This document shows positions 1 to 5,833 of a stretch of DNA of 7,859 bases, piece by piece. The DNA is from JBFJVZ01 sp041623895 (lineage in GTDB: Bacteria; Planctomycetota; Planctomycetia; Pirellulales; Pirellulaceae), in the NCBI GenBank assembly GCA_041623895.1, contig JBFJVZ010000367.1, forward strand, positions 1-7,859. The letters are read 5' to 3'. The notes below the pieces were generated by a model, which saw only the letters and a program-made list of their open reading frames with translations, searched no databases and had not been told where the DNA came from. The number at the start of each line of letters is the position of its first letter. Within the stretch, counting starts at the first letter, position 1. The translations under genes and the position numbers were made by a program.

Positions 1-44
1 GGCATAGCCGCCAAATCGCCGCGGGGAAAATCGGGATTGGACAT
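1..44 (-). CDS. Start of a leftward gene, cut by the window edge
   Basis: Reading leftward from an ATG at 44-42, the frame is open to the window edge and gives MSNPDFPRGDLAAM, 14 residues. An AGGA motif at 54-51 lies 6 nt upstream of the ATG, which is ideal Shine-Dalgarno spacing and better than most starts in this window. No signal peptide is seen in the visible part, so the product is probably cytoplasmic, but too little is present to name a family. Its leader holds strong hairpins (see 52-100). The evidence for a real gene is the ribosome-binding site plus the open frame only. Confidence 0.55.
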   Translation of the reverse strand, partial: MSNPDFPRGDLAAM

Positions 45-51
45 GACGTTT

Positions 52-100
52 CCTGGGGCTGCGGAATGCTCGCTCAGACGAGCAAGCCTGACCCCAGGCT
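52..100 (-). promoter_or_regulatory. Structured leader that could mask the ribosome-binding site
   Basis: Two hairpins abut exactly: AGCCTG/CAGGCT (85-90 with 95-100, 4-nt loop) and TGCTCG/CGAGCA (67-72 with 79-84, 6-nt loop). In addition CCTGGGG at 52-58 is the perfect complement of CCCCAGG at 92-98. In the leftward transcript this third helix would cover the AGG of the Shine-Dalgarno (54-51) of the gene starting at 44, would enclose the 67-84 hairpin, and cannot coexist with the 85-100 hairpin. The complementarity is directly visible. A regulatory switch is inference; a REP-like DNA element is the main alternative. Confidence 0.4.
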
Positions 101-178
101 CTACGCTGCCACTGCTACGCAGTTGTCGTCGGGTTGTGACGAACGATAACGTCGATGCCTACCAACACCGTGACTGAT

Positions 179-214
179 AAGAAAACCCGAGCTTACAATT
201 GCTTCCTAAGCCGG
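179..214 (-). terminator. Probable intrinsic terminator of the small leftward gene
   Basis: In the leftward transcript CCGGCTTA (214-207) pairs with TAAGC-T-CGG (195-187), giving 8 base pairs with one bulged T, an 11-nt loop, and then GTTTTCTT (186-179). It lies about 45 nt past the stop codon of the 461-258 gene. A competing stem (TAAGCC at 207-212 with GGCTTA at 231-236) shares the same central arm. The T-tract is interrupted by one C, so strength is uncertain. Apart from this terminator and the leader at 52-100, the spacer 45-257 shows nothing recognisable. Confidence 0.4.
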
Positions 215-257
215 ACGCTCTCCCGGTTCTGGCTTACGAAGATATCTGAAAATGGCA

Positions 258-461
258 CTAAGGTTTAACTTCTTCGACATCGGTTTTTGTCTTACAGAAA
301 GCGCATTCGGTCTTCGACAGGACGAATCCCTGTTCGCGTAATTTTCTGTTGACCAAGGGTTTCGCCCAGAATGGCACACCCTTCACGGCTTCCTGGCGCA
401 GCCTGTTCCAGTGCTCTGCACAAACCGGATGAGGTTTCCTTGTTTTCTTTTTGTCCGCCAT
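258..461 (-). CDS. Small basic protein with CxxH and CxxC pairs, hypothetical
   Basis: This encodes a 67-residue, lysine/arginine-rich protein starting MADKKKTRKPHPVCAEHW and ending in an acidic tail, TDVEEVKP. Two potential metal-binding pairs are visible: C14-x-x-H17 near the N-terminus and C53-x-x-C56 near the C-terminus, about 36 residues apart, which suggests a small zinc-finger-like fold. No signal peptide or membrane segment is present, so a cytoplasmic nucleic-acid or protein-binding role is possible but unproven. The frame extends upstream to 716 into the sulfatase gene, but the residues before M at 461 look like non-coding translation, so the internal ATG is preferred. The Shine-Dalgarno is weak (AAGAG, about 11 nt upstream). 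A plausible terminator follows at 214-179. I do not recognise a named family. Confidence 0.55.
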   Translation of the reverse strand: MADKKKTRKPHPVCAEHWNRLRQEAVKGVPFWAKPLVNRKLREQGFVLSKTECAFCKTKTDVEEVKP

Positions 462-509
462 CGTTACCGGCACTCTTGTTTGAGGCGTTTGCTTGTTCCC
501 AATCAGCGC

Positions 510-523
510 GCAGGAGAGCCTGC
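510..523. repeat. Short hairpin in the divergent spacer
   Basis: GCAGG (510-514) and CCTGC (519-523) form a 5-bp stem with an AGAG loop. It is the first of three hairpins in the 208-bp divergent spacer (462-669) between the small leftward gene and the sulfatase. Alone it is too short to be meaningful; it is recorded because of the local clustering. Confidence 0.3.
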
Positions 524-529
524 TGTGAC

Positions 530-545
530 GGTAACAGGGTAACAA
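530..545. repeat. Tandem 8-bp repeat GGTAACAG/GGTAACAA
   Basis: GGTAACAG (530-537) is followed directly by GGTAACAA (538-545), seven of eight bases identical. It sits in the divergent spacer about 125 bp upstream of the sulfatase start and 69 bp upstream of the small leftward gene. Tandem short repeats in such a place can be protein-binding sites. GTAAC also resembles the -35 element of some ECF sigma promoters, but no -10 element at a convincing distance was seen. Confidence 0.35.
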
Positions 546-560
546 CTTGGGCCCATTGTT

Positions 561-594
561 AATCCGTCGCGGGCAAAAAGCGGACGGATTTTTC
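561..594 (+). terminator. Terminator-like hairpin with T-tract, no gene before it
   Basis: AATCCGTC (561-568) and GACGGATT (583-590) form a perfect 8-bp stem with a 14-nt loop, and the right arm runs into TTTTT (589-593). This is the shape of a rho-independent terminator for rightward transcription. However, no convincing rightward gene lies upstream in the window; the sulfatase begins 76 bp downstream. It could end a short RNA, attenuate a leader transcript for the sulfatase, or act as a protein-binding palindrome. The structure is directly visible; the function is open. Confidence 0.45.
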
Positions 595-614
595 GTCAAC
601 TCTACGCGGAACAA

Positions 615-633
615 AGCGGCCCCAAAAGCCGCT
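615..633. repeat. Hairpin just upstream of the sulfatase gene
   Basis: AGCGGC (615-620) and GCCGCT (628-633) form a 6-bp GC-rich stem with a 7-nt loop, ending 36 bp before the sulfatase ATG. Three ATG codons at 634-642 follow directly and are in frame with the sulfatase, but a TGA at 661-663 separates them from it, so they are not alternative starts. Read leftward, the stem is followed by TTGTT, which makes a weak leftward terminator possible. Confidence 0.35.
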
Positions 634-669
634 ATGATGATGGCTTCCTTCCCCACGCGGTGACACATC

Positions 670-2079
670 ATGCTTGTTCGATTTTCCTGTTTTTGCTTCG
701 CATTTTGCTTGTTCATTGGCAGCGCCCCGGCACAGCAATCTCGTCCTAACTTTGTGATTATTTTTTGCGATGACTTGGGATGGGGCGATTTGACTTGTTA
801 CGGCCACCCCACGATTGCCACCCCTCATCTGGATCGGATGGCGGCCGAGGGCACGCGGATGACGCAGTTTTATGTGGCCTCCAGCGTCTGCACGCCCAGC
901 CGAGCCGCTTTGATGACGGGCCGCTACCCGCAGCGGACCGGCATGGCCGGTAACCGCCGCGTGTTGTTTCCTGATTCGGTTGGCGGGCTGCAAGAGGGCG
1001 AACTAACCATTGCAGAAGTATTGAAGCCACTTGGTTACGCGACGGGAATGGTCGGCAAATGGCATCTCGGACACTTGCCGGAATACTTACCAACGGAGCA
1101 CGGTTTCGACAGTTACTTCGGGATCCCCTACAGCAACGACATGGACAACATTGCACCGCCAGAAGTCCGCAAGAACCGCGGTGTGTTCAATGATCCAAAG
1201 ATCGAATACTTCAACGTACCGCTGCTAAGCGGCACAACCGCGGGCGGCGTGGAGCAAGTCGAACGCCCCGCCAATCAACACACGATCACGCGGCGTTATG
1301 CTGAGAAAGCGGTCGAGTTCATCCGCGACTCCAAAGACAAACCGTTCTTTCTGTACCTGGCTCATTCACTGCCCCACGTGCCGCTGTTTCGGCACCAGTC
1401 GTTCGCGGGCCACTCGCGAGCGGGTTTGTACGGCGATGTGATCGAGGAGATTGACTGGACGGTTGGCCAGGTGCTTGATTCGCTTCGTGAGCTCGAACTG
1501 GACAAGAAAACGATGGTTGTCTTTACCAGCGATAACGGGCCTTGGCTGGTCTTTGGTGATCAAGGCGGCTCGGCCGGGCCACTTCGCAATGGCAAAGGGA
1601 CGACATTCGAGGGCGGTATGCGAGTGCCCGGGATTTTTTGGATGCCGGGCACGATCCCATCGGGGGTGACAACGGCGGAACTCGGTAGCACGTTGGACTT
1701 ACTGCCCACGATTGCCTCGATGGCAGATGCGGAGCTGCCGCAAGGTCATGTACTGGATGGATACGATCTGTCGGGGATGCTGACCGAACACCAACCGTCG
1801 CCGCGGAAGTCGATGTTCTTTTATCGCGATTTTCGCTTGATGGCGGTCAGGCACGGACGTTTCAAGGCTCACTACATCACGCAAGACAGTTACGTGCCAG
1901 GATCGAACCAGGCGACTTCGCACGACCCGCCGCTGATTTATGACCTGGAGACCGACATCGGCGAAAAGCGAAACATTGCCGACAAACGGCAAGACATTGT
2001 GGCGGCAATCGCCAAGCTGACCGCGGAGCATCAAACGAAGATGAAGTTCGCGGATAGCCAATTGGACCGCAAGCAATAG
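670..2079 (+). CDS. Exported formylglycine-dependent sulfatase (arylsulfatase A-like)
   Basis: This 469-residue enzyme hydrolyses sulfate esters, most likely on sulfated polysaccharides or glycans outside the cytoplasm. Residues 1-21 form a signal peptide (basic start, hydrophobic core, APA cleavage motif). Visible active-site elements are the metal-binding D34-D35 (FCDDLGWGD), the modification signature C74-T-P-S-R with Cys74 as the residue converted to formylglycine, K130 and H132 in GKWHLG, H232 in the AHSLPH stretch, the SDNG metal site at 287-290, and K309 in the NGKGTTFEGG segment. GIPYSNDMD (151-159) resembles arylsulfatase A. Length is normal for the family. A stop three codons upstream (661-663) makes ATG 670 the only sensible start, though no Shine-Dalgarno is seen. 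The 72-bp gap to the next gene would allow co-transcription. No maturase (formylglycine-generating or anSME) is encoded nearby. The substrate cannot be read from the sequence. Confidence 0.96.
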   Translation: MLVRFSCFCFAFCLFIGSAPAQQSRPNFVIIFCDDLGWGDLTCYGHPTIATPHLDRMAAEGTRMTQFYVASSVCTPSRAALMTGRYPQRTGMAGNRRVLFPDSVGGLQEGELTIAEVLKPLGYATGMVGKWHLGHLPEYLPTEHGFDSYFGIPYSNDMDNIAPPEVRKNRGVFNDPKIEYFNVPLLSGTTAGGVEQVERPANQHTITRRYAEKAVEFIRDSKDKPFFLYLAHSLPHVPLFRHQSFAGHSRAGLYGDVIEEIDWTVGQVLDSLRELELDKKTMVVFTSDNGPWLVFGDQGGSAGPLRNGKGTTFEGGMRVPGIFWMPGTIPSGVTTAELGSTLDLLPTIASMADAELPQGHVLDGYDLSGMLTEHQPSPRKSMFFYRDFRLMAVRHGRFKAHYITQDSYVPGSNQATSHDPPLIYDLETDIGEKRNIADKRQDIVAAIAKLTAEHQTKMKFADSQLDRKQ

Positions 2080-2084
2080 ATGTT

Positions 2085-2151
2085 GCCCCGCGAAGGTGTC
2101 GTGGGATTTGCTGAATCATTCCCGCGCGCGGCGCCGTGGGGCTAGACGAGG
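2085..2151 (+). promoter_or_regulatory. Spacer helix and GAGG motif before the membrane-protein gene
   Basis: GCCCCGCG (2085-2092) can pair with CGTGGGGC (2135-2142), 8 pairs including one G-U, spanning most of the spacer. A GAGG at 2148-2151 directly abuts the ATG at 2152, too close to serve it, but lies 6 nt before a GTG at 2158 in the same frame. Either start is possible; they differ by two residues. In such GC-rich sequence the helix could arise by chance. Confidence 0.3.
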
Positions 2152-3225
2152 ATGACGGTGAGTCAAGCAACCCAGACGAAAGCGATCATCACGCCCCGCA
2201 TCGATGCGATCTGCGGTGGCGGACTCTCATTGGTCGTCGCCGTGATCGTGATCGCTTATGGGCTGGTTACCGAAGCCGGCATGGGTCGCATGCTGGTCGC
2301 CATCCAGGTTTATCTGTTCACGGATTTGCTGATCAATTGGCCGCACTTCATGGCCTCCTATCGCCTGCTGTACAGCAAGCGAGCAAATTTTCAGCGACAC
2401 CCGCTGGTCACCATTGGAATGCCGATTGCCGCCCTGACGTTATTCGCGTACGTCGCGTATCGGTGTTACACGGATCCGGCAACCACCAGCACGAGTTCGC
2501 TGATGGTGCTGTCGGTGATTCACGTATTCGCGCCGATCATGCTGGCCTGGCATTACACCGGACAGTCCTGGGGCATGACCGCCTGTTTCGCCTTTCTTAG
2601 TGGTTTGCGGATGAACGATCGCGAGCGGCGACTGATTCGAGCCGGTTTCTATACGCTGTTTGTTTACCACATCGGGTTGGCTTATCAGCTGTTTGGCTAC
2701 GTCCAAGGCTTGTTTGCCGAGCAGGAAGCCGGTGTTTACCTGATGCAAGCGATCATCTCGGTTTCGCGGGTCGCCGTGTTCGTCGGCTTCGCGCTGGGGC
2801 TGATGGGCTTTCGTGAACTTGCGCAGCGGACCGGGAAGTCGATTCCGATGCGCGTCTGGCTGCCCTGGTTAGCAACGTTTAGCTGGTATGCGATGGTCGA
2901 CGTTTATCCGGTGTCGTTCTTTCTGCTACAGATTTTTCATGCGTTGCAGTACTTGTCATTTCCGATTCGTGTGGAGTTAAACCAGTACAGCACACCGCAG
3001 CACCAATGGCGACACCTGATTGTTTACTACCTGGCGATCACGCTAATCGGCGCGGTCGCGTTCGGGTGGTCCGATTTTTTTGACCTCGGTGCTGCCTGGT
3101 TGCCGATGGGCACGGCCACCTGGATGATCATCAACGTACACCACTATTTCATCGATGCCGTGATCTGGAAGATTCGGGATCCTGAAGTTCGTCATGCCCT
3201 GTTTGGGCATTTGGAAGCTGCATAA
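2152..3225 (+). CDS. Histidine-rich multi-pass membrane protein, unknown function
   Basis: This encodes a 357-residue polytopic inner-membrane protein with about eight hydrophobic stretches (roughly 22-40, 47-62, 85-104, 117-135, 163-185, 196-219, 238-268, 286-305 and 318-335; the exact count is uncertain). Histidines sit in or beside membrane segments within distinctive motifs: H65 in NWPHFMASY, H124 and H134 in the IHVFAPIMLAWHYTGQSWG region, H173, H263 in FHALQYLSFPIRVE, and the pair H330-H331 in NVHHYFIDAVIWK. Several adjoin aromatic or acidic residues, so they could coordinate a metal or haem as in membrane di-iron hydroxylases or desaturases, but the classic HxxxH/HxxHH histidine-box pattern is not complete and I do not assign the protein there. 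It follows the sulfatase by 72 bp on the same strand. An in-frame TAG at 2143-2145 bounds the start at ATG 2152, or GTG 2158, which has the better-spaced GAGG. No family name is recognised. Confidence 0.93.
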   Translation: MTVSQATQTKAIITPRIDAICGGGLSLVVAVIVIAYGLVTEAGMGRMLVAIQVYLFTDLLINWPHFMASYRLLYSKRANFQRHPLVTIGMPIAALTLFAYVAYRCYTDPATTSTSSLMVLSVIHVFAPIMLAWHYTGQSWGMTACFAFLSGLRMNDRERRLIRAGFYTLFVYHIGLAYQLFGYVQGLFAEQEAGVYLMQAIISVSRVAVFVGFALGLMGFRELAQRTGKSIPMRVWLPWLATFSWYAMVDVYPVSFFLLQIFHALQYLSFPIRVELNQYSTPQHQWRHLIVYYLAITLIGAVAFGWSDFFDLGAAWLPMGTATWMIINVHHYFIDAVIWKIRDPEVRHALFGHLEAA

Positions 3226-3288
3226 GCTGGCAGCGTGGTGTGATCTGACCTTTGTCTGCGAGCGGAGCTACTTCCACGGCTTGCCAGC
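3226..3288. repeat. Imperfect inverted repeat between the membrane-protein gene and xylA
   Basis: The 13-nt left arm GCTGGCAGCGTGG (3226-3238), starting directly after the stop codon, pairs along its full length with the right arm at 3274-3288 (CCACG, C, TGCCAGC) with only two single-base bulges on the right side (G3279 and T3281). The loop is 35 nt. There is no T-tract, so it is not a classic intrinsic terminator. The size and terminal inverted ends would also suit a small dispersed intergenic element. The rest of the spacer up to xylA (3289-3351) shows no further motif beyond a weak AAGG about 11 nt before the ATG. Confidence 0.5.
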
Positions 3289-3351
3289 GCGCGTCGGCGG
3301 CGGGATATTGGGGCCTAAGATTTCCTCGACTTTTCCAAGGCCAGCCGCAGC

Positions 3352-4671
3352 ATGAATGCTTTTCCCGACGTACCCACGATCCAATACGAAGGTCCCGATA
3401 GCGACAATCCACTTGCCTTTCGCTGGTACAACCCCGACGAAATCGTGGAAGGCAAATCGATGAAGGATCATTTTCGATTCTCCATCGTTTACTGGCATAC
3501 GTTCCGCGGTACCGGTTCCGATCCCTTTGGTGTGGGAACCGCGGTGAGGCCCTGGGATGACGGTAGCGACTCGGTCGAAAACGCCCAGAATCGCGCCCGC
3601 GCGGCGTTCGAATTATTTGAAAAACTGCAAGCGCCGTATTACGCATTTCATGATCGCGACGTCGCGCCCGAAGGCAGCTCGTTGGCTGAATCCAACAGCA
3701 ACTTTGATGCGGTGGCCGAGGTGCTGGAAGCAGAACAGCAGCGGAGCGGCGTCAAGCTGTTGTGGGGCACCGCCAATATGTTCAGCAATCCGCGGTTCAT
3801 GCACGGTGCGGCGACCAGTTGCAATGCGGACGTGTTTGCCTTTGCCGGCGCACAAGTCAAAAAAGCCCTGGAAGTCACTCATCGACTGGGCGGCGAGAAC
3901 TATGTGTTCTGGGGTGGCCGCGAAGGCTATCAGAATTTGTACAACACCGACATGAAACGAGAACTGGATCATCTGGGTGCGTTCTTTCACATGGCTGTCG
4001 ACTACGCCAAAGAGATCGGTTTTACCGGTCAGTTTCTGATTGAGCCAAAGCCGAAAGAACCCACCAAGCATCAGTACGACAGCGACGCGGCGGCTTGTCT
4101 GAATTTCCTCCGCGCATACGACCTGCTGGATCACTTCAAGTTAAACATCGAGACCAATCACGCCACCCTGGCCGGTCACGAGATGATGCATGAATTGGAT
4201 TATGCCGGCAGCCAAGGAGCATTGGGAAGCATCGATGCCAATACCGGCGACATGCTGTTGGGCTGGGACACCGACCAATTTGCGACCGACTATTACCTGA
4301 CCACGCAGACGATGTACTACATCCTCAAACACGGTGGCCTGGGCAGTGGTGGCGTGAATTTTGACGCCAAAGTGCGGCGCGAATCATTCGAGCCAGTCGA
4401 CCTGTTCCACGCGCACGTGGGCAGCATGGATGCCTTTGCCAAAGGACTGAAGATCGCGGCGGCGATTCGCGGCGATCGAGCCTTGGATGGTTTTGTCAGC
4501 ACGCGCTACAGCAGTTGGGATGAAGGAATCGGGGCCAGGGTCGAAGCCGGCGGCGTCGGACTCGCCGACTTGGAAGCCTACATGATGGAAAAAGGCGAGG
4601 TCACGCCGAATGTTAGCGGTCGCCAAGAGATGCTGGAAAACCTGGTCAATCGTTACATCGACAAGGTCTAA
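3352..4671 (+). CDS. xylA: Xylose isomerase
   Basis: This enzyme interconverts D-xylose and D-xylulose in the cytoplasm (many members also convert glucose to fructose) with two divalent metal ions. At 439 residues it has the length and N-terminal extension of the class II enzymes typified by E. coli XylA. Catalytic and metal residues are all present: H100 and D103 in FHDRDVAPEG, E231 and K233 in IEPKPKEP, E267 and H270 in ETNHATLAGH, D295 in SIDANTGD, D306 and D308 in WDTDQF, and D338 in NFDAKVRRE. The substrate-pocket segments WHTFRGTGSDPFG (48-60) and VFWGGREGYQ (185-194) are intact. It stands alone, with no xylulokinase, transporter or xylR in the window, and the convergent neighbour is a ROK kinase of uncertain substrate. 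No strong Shine-Dalgarno is visible at the start. The preceding spacer carries the 3226-3288 inverted repeat. Confidence 0.98.
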   Translation: MNAFPDVPTIQYEGPDSDNPLAFRWYNPDEIVEGKSMKDHFRFSIVYWHTFRGTGSDPFGVGTAVRPWDDGSDSVENAQNRARAAFELFEKLQAPYYAFHDRDVAPEGSSLAESNSNFDAVAEVLEAEQQRSGVKLLWGTANMFSNPRFMHGAATSCNADVFAFAGAQVKKALEVTHRLGGENYVFWGGREGYQNLYNTDMKRELDHLGAFFHMAVDYAKEIGFTGQFLIEPKPKEPTKHQYDSDAAACLNFLRAYDLLDHFKLNIETNHATLAGHEMMHELDYAGSQGALGSIDANTGDMLLGWDTDQFATDYYLTTQTMYYILKHGGLGSGGVNFDAKVRRESFEPVDLFHAHVGSMDAFAKGLKIAAAIRGDRALDGFVSTRYSSWDEGIGARVEAGGVGLADLEAYMMEKGEVTPNVSGRQEMLENLVNRYIDKV

Positions 4672-4672
4672 A

Positions 4673-4741
4673 AGCCGTCAGCGCGGGATGAATGAAGGTT
4701 ACCATCAGCAATGAATCAACCAGCCGTCAGCCGTCGCGGCT
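4673..4741. repeat. Repeated AGCCGTC motif between convergent genes
   Basis: AGCCGTCAGC occurs at 4673-4682, directly after the xylA stop codon, and again at 4722-4731. A third AGCCGTC starts at 4729, and AGCCG-TCG-CGGCT (4729-4741) forms a small 5-bp hairpin. The whole cluster fills the 77-bp gap between xylA and the convergent kinase gene. No T-tract follows the hairpin on either strand, so a bidirectional intrinsic terminator is not supported, although some termination function is expected at this position. Confidence 0.4.
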
Positions 4742-4748
4742 CACGCAA

Positions 4749-5732
4749 CTACGACTCGGTCAACTTCCGCTTGGCCCAGGCCGCCGCTCCCATCACGCCG
4801 GCATCGTCGGCAAGTTTCGCCGCGACCACCTCGAAACGATCTTTGTAAACAGGCATCACGCTCTTGCGAGCCGTCTTGGATACGGTATTGATGAACAGAT
4901 CCGGCATCGCTTCGATCAAACCACCTCCCAACACAATCTTGTCGGGAGCCAGCATGTGGACCACGTTGACAACCGCGATGCCGATCGCCTGGGCTGATTC
5001 CTCGATCAAACGGCGAACCACGTCATCGCCATTGGCCACGGAATCAGCAAGTGCTCCGCTGCGAATGTCGGCCAGGTCGGTGCCAACTTCTTTTAGTAAC
5101 CACGGAGCGTCGCCGCGATGAGCTGCTTTGGCGGCTTCGGCGGCGATCGTCAAACGACTTGCTTCCGCTTCTAGAGTGCCGGGCAACTCGTATCCGCTAG
5201 CACGGGTGCTGCTACTGATCCGGGTGTGTCCAATTTCCATGCAGCTGATTCCGCATCCCTGCAAGATTCGTCCTTCGTAAACACAACCTCCCCCAACACC
5301 GGTGCCGGGAAAGATGCCGACTGCACAACGCGCGCCTTTGGCGGCGCCGAATTCGTATTCGCCGTAGACGCCTGCATCAACGTCATTCATGACCACCACG
5401 GGACAGGAAAAGCGACGTTCCAGCGCTGCTTGAACATCCACGTCATCCCAGCCAAGGTTGGGCGTGGTCAGGATACGGCCACGATCCAAATCGATGGGAC
5501 CGGGGCATCCGATTCCAATGCCGGCGATCTGATCGGAATTCAGCTCATTCTCTTCCAGCAACCGATCAATGGTCGAAGCGATTCGTTGAATGCCGGCATC
5601 CGATCCTTCTCGCCCCCGTGTTTTTCGCCGACGCCGCGCGACGGGTTTCCATTTCTCGTCGTAGGCGATTGTCAGCATTTTGGTTCCGCCCAGGTCGAAG
5701 CCGACCCAGAGGTTTTTTGCACTCGTTGCCAT
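4749..5732 (-). CDS. ROK-family sugar kinase lacking the zinc cysteines
   Basis: This encodes a 327-residue cytoplasmic protein of the ROK (repressor/ORF/kinase) family, likely phosphorylating glucose or a related hexose with ATP. Visible motifs are the phosphate-binding DLGGTK (14-19), GIGCPGPID (73-81), N116-D117 with D117 as the expected catalytic base, GTGVGGG (143-149), sugar-binding E166-I-G-H169, and VLGGGL (267-272) near the C-terminus. No DNA-binding helix-turn-helix precedes the kinase fold, so it is an enzyme rather than a repressor. Unusually, the segment after EIGH (170-190) has no cysteine, whereas typical ROK kinases have CxCGxxGCxE there to bind zinc. The frame is open up to 5810, but ATG 5732 is preferred because it gives normal family length and has GGAAAA about 4 nt upstream (CAGCGGAAAATCG). 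It converges on xylA. ROK enzymes are not known as xylulokinases, so a joint xylose pathway is not implied. Confidence 0.93.
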   Translation of the reverse strand: MATSAKNLWVGFDLGGTKMLTIAYDEKWKPVARRRRKTRGREGSDAGIQRIASTIDRLLEENELNSDQIAGIGIGCPGPIDLDRGRILTTPNLGWDDVDVQAALERRFSCPVVVMNDVDAGVYGEYEFGAAKGARCAVGIFPGTGVGGGCVYEGRILQGCGISCMEIGHTRISSSTRASGYELPGTLEAEASRLTIAAEAAKAAHRGDAPWLLKEVGTDLADIRSGALADSVANGDDVVRRLIEESAQAIGIAVVNVVHMLAPDKIVLGGGLIEAMPDLFINTVSKTARKSVMPVYKDRFEVVAAKLADDAGVMGAAAWAKRKLTES

Positions 5733-5833
5733 CGATTTTCCGCTGGATGGATGATGCTCGGACGCGACTTCGATATGGTTGAGCGGTCGCCTTGCGGAAT
5801 CAGACCCCAACGACCCTGCCCATTCAACCCACC

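Noticed and set aside
43..177. Rightward 44-codon frame at the left edge
   Set aside because: It runs through both leader hairpins, has an unnatural composition and no ribosome-binding site; it reads as non-coding DNA.
371..562. Rightward 63-codon frame ending at the 561-594 hairpin
   Set aside because: It lies largely antisense to the small leftward gene, its translation is rich in Cys, Ser, Pro and Arg without any motif, and no ribosome-binding site is present. The leftward protein looks much more natural.
530..568. ECF-type promoter with GTAAC as -35 and CGTC as -10 upstream of the sulfatase
   Set aside because: The spacer between GTAAC (539-543) and CGTC (565-568) is 21 bp, longer than the usual 15-17 bp, and both motifs are short enough to occur by chance.
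559..993. Leftward frame antisense to the start of the sulfatase gene
   Set aside because: The sulfatase frame is certain from its catalytic motifs; the antisense translation is Arg/His-rich with no recognisable motif, as expected for a shadow of GC-rich coding DNA.
2152..3225. Assignment of the membrane protein to the Brp/Blh carotene-cleaving family or to fatty-acid hydroxylases
   Set aside because: It is polytopic and histidine-rich, but the characteristic histidine spacing of those families is not seen; the name would be a guess.
3613..4134. Leftward 173-codon frame antisense to xylA
   Set aside because: xylA carries every catalytic residue; the antisense frame is a shadow with no start signal or motif.
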